Source: an uncultured Corynebacterium sp.
GTDB lineage: Bacteria > Actinomycetota > Actinomycetes > Mycobacteriales > Mycobacteriaceae
Direction of reading: 5' to 3'
Length of the DNA stretch: 14,354 bases
Assembly (NCBI GenBank): GCA_943908385.1
Contig: CALTTF010000047.1
Coordinates: 1-14,354 of the forward strand
Part shown: positions 1-7,446 of the stretch, piece after piece
Layout: each line of letters opens with the position of its first letter
How positions within the stretch are numbered: the first letter of the stretch is position 1
The notes under the pieces: model-generated
Databases searched by the model: none
What the model was told of the DNA's origin: nothing
The model's input: only the letters and a program-made list of their open reading frames with translations
Translations under genes and position numbers: made by a program

Positions 1-2
1 AC

Positions 3-56
3 CGAGGTGGACGCGGCGGCCGCGGTGGTGGCCGTGACCGCGGCTGGCGCGACTAA
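3..56 (+). CDS. C-terminal end of an RGG-tailed protein, probably a DEAD-box RNA helicase (partial)
   Basis: Reading frame 3 is open from the window edge to a TAA at 54-56 and encodes RGGRGGRGGGRDRGWRD. Arg-Gly-Gly repeats ending a protein are typical of the RNA-binding tails of actinobacterial DEAD-box RNA helicases, which is my favoured identity. Other RGG-tailed RNA-binding proteins cannot be excluded, because the catalytic part lies outside the window. The next gene starts about 53 bases downstream on the same strand with no obvious terminator between them, so read-through is possible. Confidence 0.5.
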   Translation, partial: RGGRGGRGGGRDRGWRD

Positions 57-109
57 CCGGAACCCTCGGCGCAGTTCATGTCTTGCGGAGCGTGAGGGAT
101 GAACTCTCG

Positions 110-1138
110 GTGCGCCTGCGGCGCGGTGCGCTGCGGGCGCGTTCTGCTGCGCTGACGGCGTGCGCGGGTGCGGCTGTGGCTGGTGTTGGTGTTGCTGGCA
201 TCGGCGCTGCGCCTGCTTCGGCTGTGGTGCCGCAAGCGGTGTACCAGGGCATGCCGTTCGTCGTGGACGGCACTGACGGACTGTGCACGATCGGCTTCAA
301 CGACGCCGCAAACCAGCGCAGCTTCACCGCCGCGCACTGCGGTGCCGACGGCGCCGGCGTGCGCCTGCTCGACCCGCTGGACTACAGCAAGCGCTCGCCC
401 GTTGTGGGCCACCTGCGCATCTCGCCGGAGTACTCGGACCTCCAGAAGCCGAACGACTGGGGCTATATCGAGTGGGACGACAACGTCCGGCTTGCCGCCA
501 ACAACATCACCGGTGACGCCCTGATCCGCCCGTCGGAGGTCCGGCCCGGCGAGCGCGTCTGTTTCCACGGCGCCACCACGCACCGCGGCACGCTCGGCTC
601 CCACTGCGGCCGCGCCGCCGCCGACTTCGGCCACGAGCTCTTCGCCATCGGCGTGACGGGGCAGAAGGGCGATTCCGGCGGCCCGGTGTTCATCCCCGGC
701 CGCGGAATGGTCGGCGTCATGTCCGGCCATCTGAACCCGAAGCTGCACGCCCCGCGCGACGGCGGCGAGCGCGTCCAGGCGCGTTTCCTGCGCGCGACCT
801 TCCCCGAAGACGGCCCCGCCGACACCGTCCAGAGCTTCAAGAACTGGGCGCTGACCCGCTACCTCGCCGAGCACACCAACCCCGGCGTCGTGCCCATCGA
901 CGACACGTCCATCTTCCTGCCCACCGGCACCCCCGGCCCGACGGCGCCCGCCTACGACGGGTACTCGTTCGGTGATTCCCAGGACACCGCCGGTGATTCT
1001 GCGGCGGCAACTGGCAGCTCCAGCGGCTCTGGCTCGTCGTCGGGCGGCGCGCTGAGCCCCGGCGCCATCATCGGCTACCTGCTGCTCATCGTGGTCGCCG
1101 CGGCACCGCTGGCGGGGCAGGTCCTCGGATTCTTTTAG
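110..1138 (+). CDS. Exported trypsin-like (S1 family) serine protease with C-terminal membrane anchor
   Basis: Chymotrypsin-fold serine protease, predicted to act outside the cytoplasmic membrane. From GTG at 110 (342 aa), an Arg-rich N-terminus, a hydrophobic Ala/Gly/Val stretch and an ASA|VV cleavage site near residue 38 form a signal peptide. The triad is visible: His76 in TAAHCG, a likely Asp116 in NDWGY, and Ser189 in GDSGGP. Cys59/Cys77 and Cys151/Cys166 could form disulphides. After the protease domain come a Pro/Thr linker, a Gly/Ser-rich stretch (about 290-313) and a hydrophobic C-terminal helix, which suggests membrane tethering; there is no LPXTG motif. I prefer GTG 110 because GAGGG at 94-98 can serve as ribosome binding site. 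TTG at 83 is an in-frame alternative with no Shine-Dalgarno sequence. CCCTC at 63-67 could pair with the GAGGG, but that is speculative. The substrate is unknown. Confidence 0.85.
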   Translation: MRLRRGALRARSAALTACAGAAVAGVGVAGIGAAPASAVVPQAVYQGMPFVVDGTDGLCTIGFNDAANQRSFTAAHCGADGAGVRLLDPLDYSKRSPVVGHLRISPEYSDLQKPNDWGYIEWDDNVRLAANNITGDALIRPSEVRPGERVCFHGATTHRGTLGSHCGRAAADFGHELFAIGVTGQKGDSGGPVFIPGRGMVGVMSGHLNPKLHAPRDGGERVQARFLRATFPEDGPADTVQSFKNWALTRYLAEHTNPGVVPIDDTSIFLPTGTPGPTAPAYDGYSFGDSQDTAGDSAAATGSSSGSGSSSGGALSPGAIIGYLLLIVVAAAPLAGQVLGFF

Positions 1139-1150
1139 CTAGTTTCAGCG

Positions 1151-1220
1151 CACACAAAAACGCCCCCGCGGCGTCGCACTCCATCTGGCTGGGTGTGCGG
1201 AAACGCGGGGGCGTTGTGTT
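1151..1220. terminator. Bidirectional rho-independent terminator between convergent genes
   Basis: The arms CGCCCCCGCG (1161-1170) and CGCGGGGGCG (1204-1213) pair perfectly across a loop of 33 bases. The A5 run at 1156-1160 gives a T5 tract for minus-strand transcripts arriving from the gene ending at 1260. The plus-strand side has only TTGTGTT, so termination of the protease transcript is probably weaker. The long loop is the main reservation. Confidence 0.7.
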
Positions 1221-1259
1221 CTCAGCCCGTGTTGTCGGACTGTGCTGCGGGCGCTCGGC

Positions 1260-1742
1260 TTAGGCCGGGGTCGGCAGGAACATGAGGATCAGGGTGAGGA
1301 ACCACAGCAGGGAGAAGATGCCGCCGCCGGCAGCAGCCTTGACGCGTGCGGAATCGAAGTTGGTGGCGATGTCGCGCGGGTCGGCGTCAGCCGGGTGCAG
1401 GGCGCCGAGGCTGCCCATCATCTTGCGCTGCTGCGGGATGACCATGGCGAACAGAAAGACCCAGGCGAGGACGCTGAGCACGATCGCGGTGTGCATCCAG
1501 TAGTTGGACTTGTGGGTCTCCCAGTCGAAGGCGAGCAGGCCGCCGCCGAGCAGCGGGACCAGCAGGGAGATCAGACCGTACTTGGTGGACAAGCTGTGCA
1601 GGAAGGATGCGCGGCCGACAGCCTCTTCGGAGCCGGACTGGGCCTTCTGCGCGGCCTTCGGGAACGCGGACACGGCGACGGTCACCGGGCCGATGAGAAG
1701 GACAGCGGCGGCAACGTGCAGGAAAAGCAGAAATGTTGTCAT
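1260..1742 (-). CDS. Small four-helix integral membrane protein (DUF2269-like)
   Basis: A 160-residue protein with four predicted membrane segments at about residues 4-27, 55-73, 84-103 and 139-158. It begins MTTFLLFLHVAAAVLLIGPV, a start resembling small predicted membrane proteins of the DUF2269 type. The loop at 104-138 is polar, and I see no catalytic motif. It lies 6 bases behind the secreted HNH nuclease gene, with its AAGG ribosome binding site overlapping that gene's stop region, so the two are very likely one transcript. The spacing suggests coupled expression, but I cannot tell whether the proteins cooperate. It ends just before a shared terminator. Function unknown. Confidence 0.75.
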   Translation of the reverse strand: MTTFLLFLHVAAAVLLIGPVTVAVSAFPKAAQKAQSGSEEAVGRASFLHSLSTKYGLISLLVPLLGGGLLAFDWETHKSNYWMHTAIVLSVLAWVFLFAMVIPQQRKMMGSLGALHPADADPRDIATNFDSARVKAAAGGGIFSLLWFLTLILMFLPTPA

Positions 1743-1748
1743 GGCACC

Positions 1749-2402
1749 TTACTCTACGGAATGCAACGGGATTGTCCCAGCTGGGGCGAAAGAACCGATA
1801 AGGCCGCGCACACCGGAGCATTGGCGGCGCATGGCCCGCACGTCGGGTTTCGGCAGGGCAAGGCCGTACGCGCGGGCGACGGCGGCGATGCGGCGGGCGT
1901 AGGCGCAGCGGGCATTCTTGGCCGGCGGCAGCCATTCGCTCGGCAGCTTGTCGGACTTGGATTGGTTGGCCGACCGCGAAGTGACCACGAGGTTGAGCGG
2001 GTCATTGGCGAAGGCTACCCGTTTGTCCTCCGGCCAGGCGTGCGCGCCGGAATCCCACGCGGCGCGCAGGGGGACGATATGGTCGATTTCCACATCGGAC
2101 GGGTCGAGTAGCTCGCCGGTGTACGGGTCGGTGAACGGTGTGGCGGCGGACATGTCCCATTGGCGGTAGGGAAGTGCGCAGGAATCGATCTCCCACGCGC
2201 TGGCCATGATGGCCTCGCGCGTGGTGCAGCCGCCGGGCTGTGAACCCCAGCCCTCACCGAAGTGGGAGCGCTCGTATCCGAGGACGGTGCGGCGGGGTTG
2301 GGGGTGGGAGGGGACGTCGAAAAGCGAATGCGGCGTGGGGAACGGCACGACGGCGATAGTGGCGGCAATAAGGGCAGCGAGGTAGGCGCGGAAGATCTTC
2401 AT
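1749..2402 (-). CDS. Secreted HNH-family endonuclease (DUF1524 / GmrSD C-terminal-like)
   Basis: A 217-residue protein with an N-terminal signal peptide or anchor (MKIFRAYLAALIAATIAVVP). The nuclease core is recognisable: YERSHFGEGW (about 43-52), then VEIDHIVPLRAAWDSGA (104-120) carrying the catalytic Asp107-His108 pair, and FANDPLNLVVTSRSANQSKS (131-150) with the Asn and Lys residues usual in the metal-binding beta-beta-alpha fold. Cys59, Cys75, Cys166 and Cys195 could form two disulphides, consistent with an extracellular enzyme. Families of this type are common in actinobacteria as exported non-specific nucleases; substrate and role (nutrient scavenging, biofilm DNA, competition) cannot be read from the sequence. 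ATG 2402 gives the signal peptide, though the AAGG just upstream is very close. No immunity protein is obvious. The promoter region holds the TATGCGAT array. Confidence 0.82.
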   Translation of the reverse strand: MKIFRAYLAALIAATIAVVPFPTPHSLFDVPSHPQPRRTVLGYERSHFGEGWGSQPGGCTTREAIMASAWEIDSCALPYRQWDMSAATPFTDPYTGELLDPSDVEIDHIVPLRAAWDSGAHAWPEDKRVAFANDPLNLVVTSRSANQSKSDKLPSEWLPPAKNARCAYARRIAAVARAYGLALPKPDVRAMRRQCSGVRGLIGSFAPAGTIPLHSVE

Positions 2403-2450
2403 GCCTTATTGGACTGCTGCTGGCGCGTGCCGGTTCCGTGGCTGGGGTGC

Positions 2451-2565
2451 ACTATGCGGTGTCCACTATGCGATCTGCCCTCTGCGATCGCGAAAACCCC
2501 AGGTCGCGGTTCGTCTGAAAGCGACATCGCATAGGGCACATCGCATAGAGGGTGCGCATCGCATA
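2451..2565. repeat. Array of six TATGCGAT-type boxes in two inverted sets, upstream of the HNH nuclease gene
   Basis: Forward boxes start at 2453 (TATGCGgt), 2467 (TATGCGAT) and 2481 (TcTGCGAT), exactly 14 bp apart. Reverse boxes ATCGCATA start at 2526, 2540 (14 bp apart) and 2558 (18 bp). Positions 2466-2488 and 2526-2548 form an inverted repeat matching at 21 of 23 positions around a central spacer of 37 bases. The array occupies most of the gap between the putP terminator and the nuclease start, so it probably contains or adjoins the nuclease promoter. It could be a multi-site operator or a structured leader in the nuclease mRNA. I do not recognise the box as a known corynebacterial regulator site. 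Confidence 0.7.
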
Positions 2566-2584
2566 CAGGCTTGGCATGGCAACG

Positions 2585-2625
2585 AAAAAAGGGGGACGCA
2601 CGGCATCGAAACCGTGCATCCCCCT
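2585..2625 (-). terminator. Rho-independent terminator of putP
   Basis: The arms at 2590-2603 and 2612-2625 pair at 13 of 14 positions around an 8-base loop (CATCGAAA). On the minus strand the hairpin is followed by TTTTTT (2590-2585). It lies 37 bases beyond the putP stop codon, so it should end the putP transcript before the nuclease promoter region. Confidence 0.85.
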
Positions 2626-2661
2626 TGTGGCTCGTGTCAGGTGAGCCGGGGAGCTAGCTGC

Positions 2662-4221
2662 TTAGCGTGCGGTGTGCTCCAGCGCGTCGTCGAAGCTCTG
2701 CTCCGGGTGCTCCATGGCGTAGTTGAAGACCTGGCCGGCGCGGTCGAATTCCGCCTCGGACTCGGGCTTCGGCTTCGTGGCCAGGGAGACAGCGACCATG
2801 GCGATGGTGGCGAACAGGACGCCCGGAACCATCTCGTAGATCAGGTCGGAGGTCGCCGGGACGTAGCCCCAGACCAGGACGGTCAGGGCGCCGACGATCA
2901 TGCAGGCCATGGCGCCCGGGGCGGTCAGGCGGCGCCAGAACAGGGAGGCGACGACGACCGGGCCGAAGGCGGCGCCGAAGCCGGCCCATGCGAAGCCGAC
3001 CAGGCCGAGAATGGTGTCCGACGGGTTCAGCGCCATGAGGACGGCGATGATGGCGATCAGGACGACCATGCCGCGGGACGCGATGAGCAGGCCGGGACCG
3101 GTCAGTTCCTTCTTGGTGAAGCCGCGGTAGAGGTCCTCGATCAGGGCCGAGGAGGTGACCAGCAGCTGGGAGGACATCGTGGACATGATCGCCGCCAGGA
3201 CGGCGGTGAGCACCAGGCCCGCGAACAGCGGGTGGAATAGCAGGTAGGTCATGTCCAGGAAGATCGTCTCGAAGCCCTCCTGGTCGGTGACGGAGTGCTG
3301 CGTGGTGCCGAAGTAGGACGCGCCGACGATGGCGGTGAACACGGAGCCGACGTAGCAGATGCCCACCCAGATCATGCCGGCGTTGCGGCCTTCGCGTGCC
3401 TCGGACGGGCTGCGCAGCGCCATGAAGCGGGTGACGATGTGCGGCTGGCCCATGTAGCCCAGGCCCCAGGACAGGTTGCCGATGATCGTCGCGGCGGACA
3501 CGCCCGCGAAGAAGTTGAAGAACGTCGGGTTGCCGTCCGGGTGCGGGCCGTACGGGTTATCCAGCGGGTAGCTGAAGATCTCACCGGCGTTGTCGAGCGC
3601 GAACAGTGCCATGACCGGGACGATCATGAGGGCCAGGAACATCAGGATGCCCTGGGCGACGTCGGTGTAGGACACGGCGAAGAAGCCGCCGACGAAAGTG
3701 TAGACGACGGTGATCGCGCCGACGATCAGCATGCCCCACAGGTAGTCGCCCTTGAACGTCGACTCGAAGTAGCGTCCGCCGGCGACCATGCCGGAGGAGA
3801 CGTAGAAGGTGAAGAAGAAGATGATGATCAGGGCGGCGATGATGCGCAGCGCGCGAGTCTGGTCGTGGGTGCGGTTCTCGAAGAAGCTCGGCAGCGTGAT
3901 CGAGTTGTTGGACACCTCGGAGTAGGCGCGCAGACGAGGCGCGACCCACTGCCAGTTAGCCCAGGCACCGAGGAACAGACCGATGACGATCCACAGCTCA
4001 CTCATGCCGGAGACGAACAGCGCACCGGGCAGACCCATCAGCAGCCAACCGGACATGTCGGAGGCGCCGGCGGAGATGCCTGCCACGAATGCGGGCAGGT
4101 CACGGCCGCCGATGACGTAGTCGCCGTACTGGGTGGTTTTGCGCCATCCGTAATAACCAATGGCGAGCATCATTCCGAAGTAGATGACCACAGCAATGAT
4201 CATCCATGTGTTCTCGGACAT
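2662..4221 (-). CDS. putP: Sodium/proline symporter PutP
   Basis: A 519-residue sodium:solute symporter that imports proline with Na+ across the cytoplasmic membrane, for osmoprotection or as carbon and nitrogen source. The length fits the family (E. coli PutP is 502 aa), with about 13 hydrophobic segments. The signature ISAGASDMSGWLLMGLPGAL spans residues 49-68. Asp55, Ser57 and Gly58 fall at the same numbers as the E. coli residues implicated in Na+/proline binding, and Ser347-Thr348 in IMSTMSSQ correspond to the E. coli Ser340/Thr341 pair. The C-terminus (about 483-519) is polar and acidic. The start is supported by AAAGGAG 4 bases before ATG 4221. The gene is monocistronic with its own terminator and diverges from the SNF2 gene. 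Proline specificity is inferred from the PutP-like signature; no putA lies nearby. Confidence 0.9.
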   Translation of the reverse strand: MSENTWMIIAVVIYFGMMLAIGYYGWRKTTQYGDYVIGGRDLPAFVAGISAGASDMSGWLLMGLPGALFVSGMSELWIVIGLFLGAWANWQWVAPRLRAYSEVSNNSITLPSFFENRTHDQTRALRIIAALIIIFFFTFYVSSGMVAGGRYFESTFKGDYLWGMLIVGAITVVYTFVGGFFAVSYTDVAQGILMFLALMIVPVMALFALDNAGEIFSYPLDNPYGPHPDGNPTFFNFFAGVSAATIIGNLSWGLGYMGQPHIVTRFMALRSPSEAREGRNAGMIWVGICYVGSVFTAIVGASYFGTTQHSVTDQEGFETIFLDMTYLLFHPLFAGLVLTAVLAAIMSTMSSQLLVTSSALIEDLYRGFTKKELTGPGLLIASRGMVVLIAIIAVLMALNPSDTILGLVGFAWAGFGAAFGPVVVASLFWRRLTAPGAMACMIVGALTVLVWGYVPATSDLIYEMVPGVLFATIAMVAVSLATKPKPESEAEFDRAGQVFNYAMEHPEQSFDDALEHTAR

Positions 4222-4371
4222 AGATCTCCTTTGTTCTTGAAGCCCGTAGCTTTATAAGGCTCGTGGTTTTCAGAAGCACCGGCCAGAATAACGTACGGGA
4301 GAACACAGCGTGGCATAGGTCTCTTTTCAGCCCCGGGTGTGTGGTGCGCCAGCGGTGGTAGAAAAGAGGTT
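4222..4371. promoter_or_regulatory. Divergent promoter region between putP and the SNF2 helicase gene
   Basis: This 150-base gap separates two divergent starts. On the putP side, TTATAAAG (minus strand, about 4249-4256) is a possible -10 and AAAGGAG just before the ATG is a clear ribosome binding site. On the SNF2 side, an extended -10-like TGGTAGAAA (4357-4365) lies 7 bases before ATG 4372, and no well-spaced Shine-Dalgarno sequence is present apart from an AGAGG very close to the start. This suggests a very short leader or leaderless mRNA. Neither promoter has a convincing -35. Confidence 0.4.
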
Positions 4372-7300
4372 ATGCCTAAATTCCTTCTGCACGGCCTGTG
4401 GCTGCCCGCTACCGGCCTCAACCTGTGGGTTGAACGTGTGGACGGGCATAAGATTCTCCTGCCGTCGCAGGTGCCCGCGGGCACGTTTCCACCGATGGTG
4501 GAAAATATGCTGAAGGATTCGCAGTTCCGACGCCGCGACATGATCACGCTGCAGACACCGCGGGGCAAACAGGTGCAGTTGCGGGCACCGACAGCGGCGT
4601 TCTCGCCGGAGGAGACGGTCGCGTTTTTGAGCAATATTTCGCTTCTCGACGACGCGTCCCCGGCCGCCACCGCCTCCCAACGTCAGGCGGTCGCACCGGA
4701 TTTGTACTGGATCATCCGCCTCTATGTCGGTCTGACCCGGTTCGTCCGTGCCGGCCGGGTGAGCATTAGGGTCCGCCCCTCGGACGGGGCGTGGTTCCCG
4801 GAGTGGCAGTTGGGCACCGGGTTGGAGGAGCGCGGGTGGCTGGCATCGATGATCGCTGCCGCACCGGGCGTGGTCACGGCGAACAACATGAATCTGGGCG
4901 AGGACGTGGCCACCACGCTCGTCCACTGGATCGCCAGCGCGCACTTGAGCCACCTGAAGGACCAGGAGCGCGCGTACCCGTGGCACGATTTCGCCGAGGC
5001 GCTGTTGCACTCCCAGCCGTTGCGCCGCGGCGGGTCGAGCGTGTCCAAGCAGATCGCGCACTGGAACGGCTCGATCACGGCGGTGAATGTGCAGCTGGTC
5101 TTCATCGTCGAAGAACCGGCTGATCCGGTGAAAATGGCCGAGGATGCCGACCCGGCCGGCGCGATGCTCAGCGAGCTGTCCGATATCACCGGCGCGAAGA
5201 AAGATGCCCCGGTGGACCCGGCCGCGTTGCAGTGGCCGGTGCGCGCGCAGGTCCGCGCCGGCACCGATGCGCCGCAGCCGATCCACTTGGACGAGGTCGA
5301 CGTGGCCACGTTGACCAGCCTGCGCGACCAGCTGCGCCGCGCGGTGGAGGTCACCGACCTGGTCGACCCGGAGCGCCACCCGCGCCTGCCGCAGACGCCG
5401 CTGACCAACCGGGACGGCGACTGGGACGCGTACCTGAGCACCGACGACCTCATGAAGCTGGTCGCCCGTGACGCCGCGCGCCTGCAGATGAAGGGCATCA
5501 CCGTGATGCTGCCGCGGTCGTGGCAGCGGATGGAGACCACGGCGAAGCTCACCGTCGGCTCGCAGGACGACGCCAGCGAGGCCACGGTCAGCCGTTTCGG
5601 AGTGGACCAGCTGATCTCCTACGACTGGTCGCTGTCCGTCGGCGACACCGAGCTCACCCCGGAAGAGATGCAGCTGCTGATCAATTCCAAGTCCGGGCTG
5701 ATCCAGCTGCGCGGCCAGTGGGTGATGGCGGACGCGCGCTCGCTGGCCAAGTCGCGCAAATATATTGAGTCCCTGTCGAAGAAAGAGGTCGACGAGGGCG
5801 TTATCACCGCCGAGGAATTGCGCCAGCTCGCGCTCGAGGCGGCGGCTGAATCTGAGGGCGGGGCGCTCGAGATCGCCGGCGACGTCGACTCGCCCGCGTG
5901 GATGGACGCGCTCATCGGCGGAACTGACCGTCCCGCACCGGACCGCCAGCCCATCCCGGACACAGTGACAGTGGAGCTGCGCGACTACCAGCGGCGCGGT
6001 GTCGATTGGCTGTATTTCATGTCCCGCAACCAGCTTGGCGCAGTGCTCGCCGATGACATGGGCCTGGGCAAGACACTCCAGCTGCTCGCTCTGCTTGCTG
6101 TCGAGGCGGACAAGAATGAGAGGACTGGCCCCACGCTCGTCGTCGCGCCGACCTCAGTGGTGGGGAACTGGGCCCGCGAGGCGCAGCGGTTCGTGCCGGG
6201 CCTGCGCGTGGGCGTCCACCACGGCCAGGGCCGGCTCAAGGGCGACGCCTTGATCGACGAGATCGGCGAGCTCGATTTGCTCATCACCTCCTACGGCGTT
6301 GTCACCCGCGACTACAAGCAGCTGGGGCGCGTTGACTGGGACCACGTGGTGCTCGACGAGGCGCAGGCGATCAAGAATGCGTCCACGCGGGCGTCGCAAA
6401 GCGTGCGTGCGATCGGTGCGCGCCACCGCATCGCGCTGACGGGCACTCCCGTGGAGAACCGGCTGGCGGAGCTGCGCAGCCTGCTCGACTTCGTCAACCC
6501 CGGCATCCTCGGTTCGCAGAGCTTCTTCCGCAACCATTTCGCCAAGGCCATCGAGTCGCGCCGGGACGAGCGCCTCGCCGACGAGATGCAGGACCGCCTC
6601 CAGCGGCTCACCGCGCCTTTCGTGCTGCGCCGCCTCAAGACAGACCCGACGATCATCTCGGACCTGCCGGAAAAGAGCGAGGAAGTGGTCACCGTCGACA
6701 TGACCGACGAGCAAGCCGCGATCTATTCCGCGCTCGTCGAGGCGATGAAAAAAGAGCTCGCGCAGCGCACCGGCATGGCGCGCAAGGGGCTCGTGCTCTC
6801 GACGATCACGCGCATCAAGCAGATCTGCAACCACCCCGCGCACTTCTTGGGCGACGGCTCGCCCGTGACAATGAAGGGCAAGCACCGTTCCGGCAAGGTG
6901 GAAAAGCTCATGCAGCTTATCGACGAAGCCATCGCCACCGACCAGCGCGTCCTCGTCTTCACCCAGTACAAGGCCTTCGGCGATATCCTCCAGCCGTATT
7001 TGAGCGACCGGCTGGGCCAGGACATCCCGTTCCTGCACGGCGGAGTGTCCAAGACCGCTCGCGACGCGATGGTCGACGATTTCCAGGACCCGAACGGCCC
7101 GCGCGCGATGATTCTGTCGTTGCGCGCCGGCGGCACCGGGCTGAACCTGACCGCCGCGTCCATGGTCGTCCACATGGACCGCTGGTGGAACCCGGCGGTG
7201 GAGAACCAGGCCACCGACCGCGCCTACCGCATCGGCCAGGCGAAGAATGTCCAGGTGTACAAGATGATCACCCGCGGCACGATGGAAGAATCGATCCAGG

Positions 7301-7419
7301 ACATTCTCGACGGCAAGCTCCAGCTCGCCGGCGCCGTCGTGGGCGAGGGCGAAGGCTGGATCACCGAGCTGGACACCGAGGATCTGGCTACGCTGATGAG
7401 CTACCGGTCCAGCGAGTAG
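4372..7419 (+). CDS. SNF2-family DEAD/DEAH-box helicase (HelZ-like) with DUF3670-type middle region
   Basis: A 1015-residue SWI2/SNF2-type ATPase, a double-stranded DNA translocase that probably remodels protein-DNA complexes or repair intermediates. The first ~500 residues match the actinobacterial N-terminal half, including the opening LHGLWLPATGLNLW and a DUF3670-like region (about 350-500). The motor follows: Walker A DDMGLGKT near residue 560, Walker B DEAQ near 662, motif III TGTP near 689. In the second RecA lobe are RAGGTGLNL (near 918) and DRAYRIGQ (near 949). The motor looks intact. I chose ATG 4372 over GTG 4339 because family members begin with the short LHGxW segment and the extra 11 residues look non-coding. 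The SWIM gene follows 27 bases downstream, a pairing seen in many actinobacteria. The exact in vivo role is unknown. Confidence 0.9.
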   Translation: MPKFLLHGLWLPATGLNLWVERVDGHKILLPSQVPAGTFPPMVENMLKDSQFRRRDMITLQTPRGKQVQLRAPTAAFSPEETVAFLSNISLLDDASPAATASQRQAVAPDLYWIIRLYVGLTRFVRAGRVSIRVRPSDGAWFPEWQLGTGLEERGWLASMIAAAPGVVTANNMNLGEDVATTLVHWIASAHLSHLKDQERAYPWHDFAEALLHSQPLRRGGSSVSKQIAHWNGSITAVNVQLVFIVEEPADPVKMAEDADPAGAMLSELSDITGAKKDAPVDPAALQWPVRAQVRAGTDAPQPIHLDEVDVATLTSLRDQLRRAVEVTDLVDPERHPRLPQTPLTNRDGDWDAYLSTDDLMKLVARDAARLQMKGITVMLPRSWQRMETTAKLTVGSQDDASEATVSRFGVDQLISYDWSLSVGDTELTPEEMQLLINSKSGLIQLRGQWVMADARSLAKSRKYIESLSKKEVDEGVITAEELRQLALEAAAESEGGALEIAGDVDSPAWMDALIGGTDRPAPDRQPIPDTVTVELRDYQRRGVDWLYFMSRNQLGAVLADDMGLGKTLQLLALLAVEADKNERTGPTLVVAPTSVVGNWAREAQRFVPGLRVGVHHGQGRLKGDALIDEIGELDLLITSYGVVTRDYKQLGRVDWDHVVLDEAQAIKNASTRASQSVRAIGARHRIALTGTPVENRLAELRSLLDFVNPGILGSQSFFRNHFAKAIESRRDERLADEMQDRLQRLTAPFVLRRLKTDPTIISDLPEKSEEVVTVDMTDEQAAIYSALVEAMKKELAQRTGMARKGLVLSTITRIKQICNHPAHFLGDGSPVTMKGKHRSGKVEKLMQLIDEAIATDQRVLVFTQYKAFGDILQPYLSDRLGQDIPFLHGGVSKTARDAMVDDFQDPNGPRAMILSLRAGGTGLNLTAASMVVHMDRWWNPAVENQATDRAYRIGQAKNVQVYKMITRGTMEESIQDILDGKLQLAGAVVGEGEGWITELDTEDLATLMSYRSSE

Positions 7420-7446
7420 ACAGGCGACAGGGAAGGAGGAACGCAC

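Noticed and set aside
1242..2111. Long plus-strand reading frame opposite the membrane protein and HNH nuclease
   Set aside because: It covers two genes with clear features on the other strand and a terminator region; composition and lack of motifs mark it as an antisense shadow.
2451..2565. CRISPR array
   Set aside because: The repeated unit is only about 8 bp, the units are in both orientations, spacing is 14-18 bp, and no cas gene is present.
4339..4371. Upstream GTG start for the SNF2 gene
   Set aside because: Family members begin with the LHGxW segment just after ATG 4372; the extra 11 residues are not expected.
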